A stretch of 23,878 nt of DNA, from NCBI GenBank assembly GCA_023416335.1, contig JAEZHY010000269.1, positions 1 to 23,878 of the forward strand, in the 5' to 3' direction. The DNA is from Pseudomonadota bacterium (GTDB lineage Bacteria > Desulfobacterota > Syntrophobacteria > Syntrophobacterales > Syntrophobacteraceae). The notes beneath the pieces were generated by a model. That model was not told the origin of the DNA. It made no database searches and saw only the letters and a list, made by a program, of their open reading frames with translations. The position numbers and the translations under genes were made by a program. How positions within the stretch are numbered: the stretch's first letter is position 1; each line of letters starts with the position of its first letter. Below, piece after piece: positions 22,036 through 23,878 of the stretch.

Positions 22036-23331
22036 TTAGACGACTTCGGCGGTAACCTTCGGCAGGGAAATGGTCAAGGTAAGCGAGCGTTGTTCCTGGG
22101 CGAATGAAAGCTGCCCTCCCATATCTTCAAGCAACCGGGAACAGACCGACATCCTCAGCTGGCTGTCCTCTCCAAAGGGGAGGAAAATCGTCTCCGGATC
22201 CTTTAGCCCTGCCCCGATCGGATTTTCAAATGCGACCGTGATCCTGCCGCCGCATTCAAACGACCTTATTTTCAGAATTCCCCTATTGTCCATCACATTA
22301 GCGATCCCTTTGATCACGTTCACCAGGAATTGTGTCAGAACCCCAGGATCGACGTAGGCGGGAGGCAGATCTGGGGCAAGCTCGAGCCTGCGCTTGAGGC
22401 TTCTCTCATCCAGTTCGGGAGAAAAAAGTTCCAGCGTCTCTCTGATGACCTCGTTTACATCACACGCCTGCGGCTTGATCTCAACGGGTTTGAGATACTC
22501 GATTATTCGGTTGAGCAATCCCTCCAGGCGCTCCGATTCGTACAATATTATCCTGGCCTCTTTTGCCTCAGGATAGCGGTTCTGGAGCCTCTTTGCAAAA
22601 CCGCCTATCGAAGTAAGCGGATTCCGTATTTCGTGGGCCACTTTGGCGGATATGGACCCGAGCGTCTTCAGCTTCTCCTTCTGGAGCAATGCCCGTTGTG
22701 CGGCCTTCAGGTCCCTGGTCCTCTCTTCGACCATCTCTTCAAGACGGGTTCGATAAAGAGCCAGTTCCCTTTCCGCCCTCTTTCTCTTCGAAATATCTCT
22801 GAAGACAGCGACAAAAGACTTGGCGGGCCCGCTGCCATCCCCAATCGAGGCAATCGTTTCTTCGACGGGTAAACGGGTGCCGTCCATGCGCATCAGTTCC
22901 CATTCGATCCGAACGTTCTCACCACGCAAGGCTGCATCGATTTTCCATTCAAGCGCGCGATAAGATTGCTCCGTCGGATGAAGGACCCTCGTCGTCTTTC
23001 CAACGATAACCGTGGGCTCATACCCAAACATTTCCTGAAAAGTGCGGTTTACGGCTACTATTCGCCTCTCGGCATCGATCACGAGAAAGGCGTCTGGAGA
23101 ACTTTCGATCAGTGCCCGGCATCTTTTTTCCGATTCTATTAACTCGGCATTCTTCCTCTTGCATTCCAAATAGGGGTCTTTTTCTTCTTCCGGCATTTTC
23201 CCCGGAAATCCGCACCGACCGGCATGTTCGAGTTCCTCGATTCTTCTGCGCAGCACTCTGTTTTCTTCGATGAGTTCATCCACACTTCGGACGCCATAAA
23301 TCCGTTCCAGTCGCATAGATGCTTTGGCCAT
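22036..23331 (-). CDS. PAS-domain histidine kinase with degenerate ATP-binding domain
   Basis: The 431-residue soluble protein has an N-terminal coiled segment (about 15-75), one PAS domain (about 70-180; SSPDAFLVIDAERRIVAVN, then PVEETIASI and FVAVFRDISKRKRAE), a coiled linker, HisKA with His233 in AHEIRNPLTSIGG, and an HATPase-like domain (about 325-425). The phospho-acceptor helix is intact, but the ATP site is eroded. The N box reads NVIKGIANVM, lacking the metal-binding Asn. G1 is ENPIGAG instead of DxGxG, and the G2 position reads QLRM instead of GLGL. It may be a kinase with weak or no ATPase activity, a phosphatase or a scaffold. No response regulator gene adjoins it. It is convergent with the sigma operon. 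Start ATG 23331 has only a weak GGA upstream. Confidence 0.9.
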   Translation of the reverse strand: MAKASMRLERIYGVRSVDELIEENRVLRRRIEELEHAGRCGFPGKMPEEEKDPYLECKRKNAELIESEKRCRALIESSPDAFLVIDAERRIVAVNRTFQEMFGYEPTVIVGKTTRVLHPTEQSYRALEWKIDAALRGENVRIEWELMRMDGTRLPVEETIASIGDGSGPAKSFVAVFRDISKRKRAERELALYRTRLEEMVEERTRDLKAAQRALLQKEKLKTLGSISAKVAHEIRNPLTSIGGFAKRLQNRYPEAKEARIILYESERLEGLLNRIIEYLKPVEIKPQACDVNEVIRETLELFSPELDERSLKRRLELAPDLPPAYVDPGVLTQFLVNVIKGIANVMDNRGILKIRSFECGGRITVAFENPIGAGLKDPETIFLPFGEDSQLRMSVCSRLLEDMGGQLSFAQEQRSLTLTISLPKVTAEVV

Positions 23332-23551
23332 GATGTTTCATCCGAATCATGCGAAAGTTTAGATCATTCCAATCTTTTGAAGATAAGCATCCAATAATTT
23401 GAGAATAGAGAAAACGATTCGCCCGTGTTTCCATCCCACATTCCGGCTCAAAGGGCCGTCTGCCGCTCAGGGAGAAGCATTTCAAAGTGGCGGGTTATAA
23501 GGGAGGATGAAATAGCAAACCTTGTATTGCCGGGTCGGCTCTTCCCGGGGT

Positions 23552-23878
23552 TCACTCCTTTGATCCGACCGGTGTACTCGCGCTATCTGTACCTCCAGAC
23601 CTCAGGAGCGCGAGCTTTTCCTCCACACCGGGCCTGTTTCTGAGAATGTCCTCGAATTCCTTTTCAACTTCGGCTTTGATCATGCGATATCTCGGCATCC
23701 TCAGGTACTTTTCTGGAAAGAACGAAGTGATTCCCTTTACCCTGCTCAGCAAAATCTCCTGCATGGCAATTTCTCTGAGGCATAAATCCAGCAACTCTGA
23801 AGCATCTTTGGCAGTGTTGAAGAAACGAACCCTGGATACGGCATACTCCCCCGCGGGCATGACCCGTATGTACTCGCA
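23552..23878 (-). CDS. C-terminal part of an unidentified gene, runs off the window
   Basis: The frame is open through the right edge of the window (codons C-E-Y-I-R-V precede an internal ATG at 23860), so the true start lies outside. The visible 108 residues are soluble and mostly helical, with DASELLDLCLREIAMQEILLS and FPEKYLRMPRYRMI. The tail is low-complexity (GGTDSASTPVGSKE). I do not recognise a family. It reads toward the histidine kinase gene in the same direction, with about 220 bases between them. Confidence 0.65.
   Translation of the reverse strand, partial: CEYIRVMPAGEYAVSRVRFFNTAKDASELLDLCLREIAMQEILLSRVKGITSFFPEKYLRMPRYRMIKAEVEKEFEDILRNRPGVEEKLALLRSGGTDSASTPVGSKE

Noticed and set aside
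20146..23397. Shared GCATCCAATAA at 20146-20156 and 23387-23397, both upstream of minus-strand genes, as a regulatory box
   Set aside because: An 11-base match between two sites is expected by chance in 24 kb, and the flanks do not align.
1..23878. CRISPR array, tRNA, rRNA, integrase or transposase
   Set aside because: I found no regularly spaced repeats, cloverleaf, rRNA-like sequence or recombinase catalytic motif. The integrase-like segment is only the N-terminus of the GTPase.

Overview
The window looks like a piece of chromosome from a Gram-negative, probably deltaproteobacterial (Desulfobacterota) anaerobe. I base this on the GC-rich right two-thirds, a complete Wsp-type chemosensory operon, and many stand-alone REC, PAS and ECF-sigma regulators. 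The species cannot be fixed from sequence alone.

Left third (1-8075): an accessory region, visibly AT-richer in its first 6 kb. It holds the tail of an unidentified gene; a three-gene plus-strand operon whose middle gene is a PD-(D/E)XK-type nuclease candidate; a convergent 755-aa P-loop GTPase gene with an integrase-like N-terminus and a striking pair of inverted GAACAAC tandem boxes around its promoter; a short remnant of a PP2C-type phosphatase gene; and an XRE/ImmA-IrrE metalloprotease gene coupled to a PIN-domain gene. Genes of this kind are typical of defence or toxin-antitoxin islands.

Middle (8133-19294, all minus strand): one compact operon. In transcription order it encodes REC-nucleotide cyclase, a secreted Cache protein, a chemoreceptor (split by a frameshift in a run of eight G), CheW, CheR-TPR, a WspD-like CheW, a CheA-REC hybrid, a WspF-like CheB, and REC-PP2C phosphatase. 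From the receptor to CheB this is the wspABCDEF order of Pseudomonas. The usual diguanylate cyclase output WspR is replaced by two different output enzymes that carry closely similar REC domains. The inferred logic is that a periplasmic signal acts through the receptor on CheA, which phosphorylates both REC domains. This would couple the signal to cyclic-nucleotide synthesis and to a partner-switching-type phosphatase.

Right end (19295-23878): a small membrane protein gene (minus), a divergent intergenic region with inverted repeats, a plus-strand module of ECF sigma factor, zinc-finger anti-sigma and Spy/CpxP-like membrane-anchored protein, a minus-strand PAS histidine kinase with a badly eroded ATP-binding site, and the end of an unidentified gene that runs off the window.
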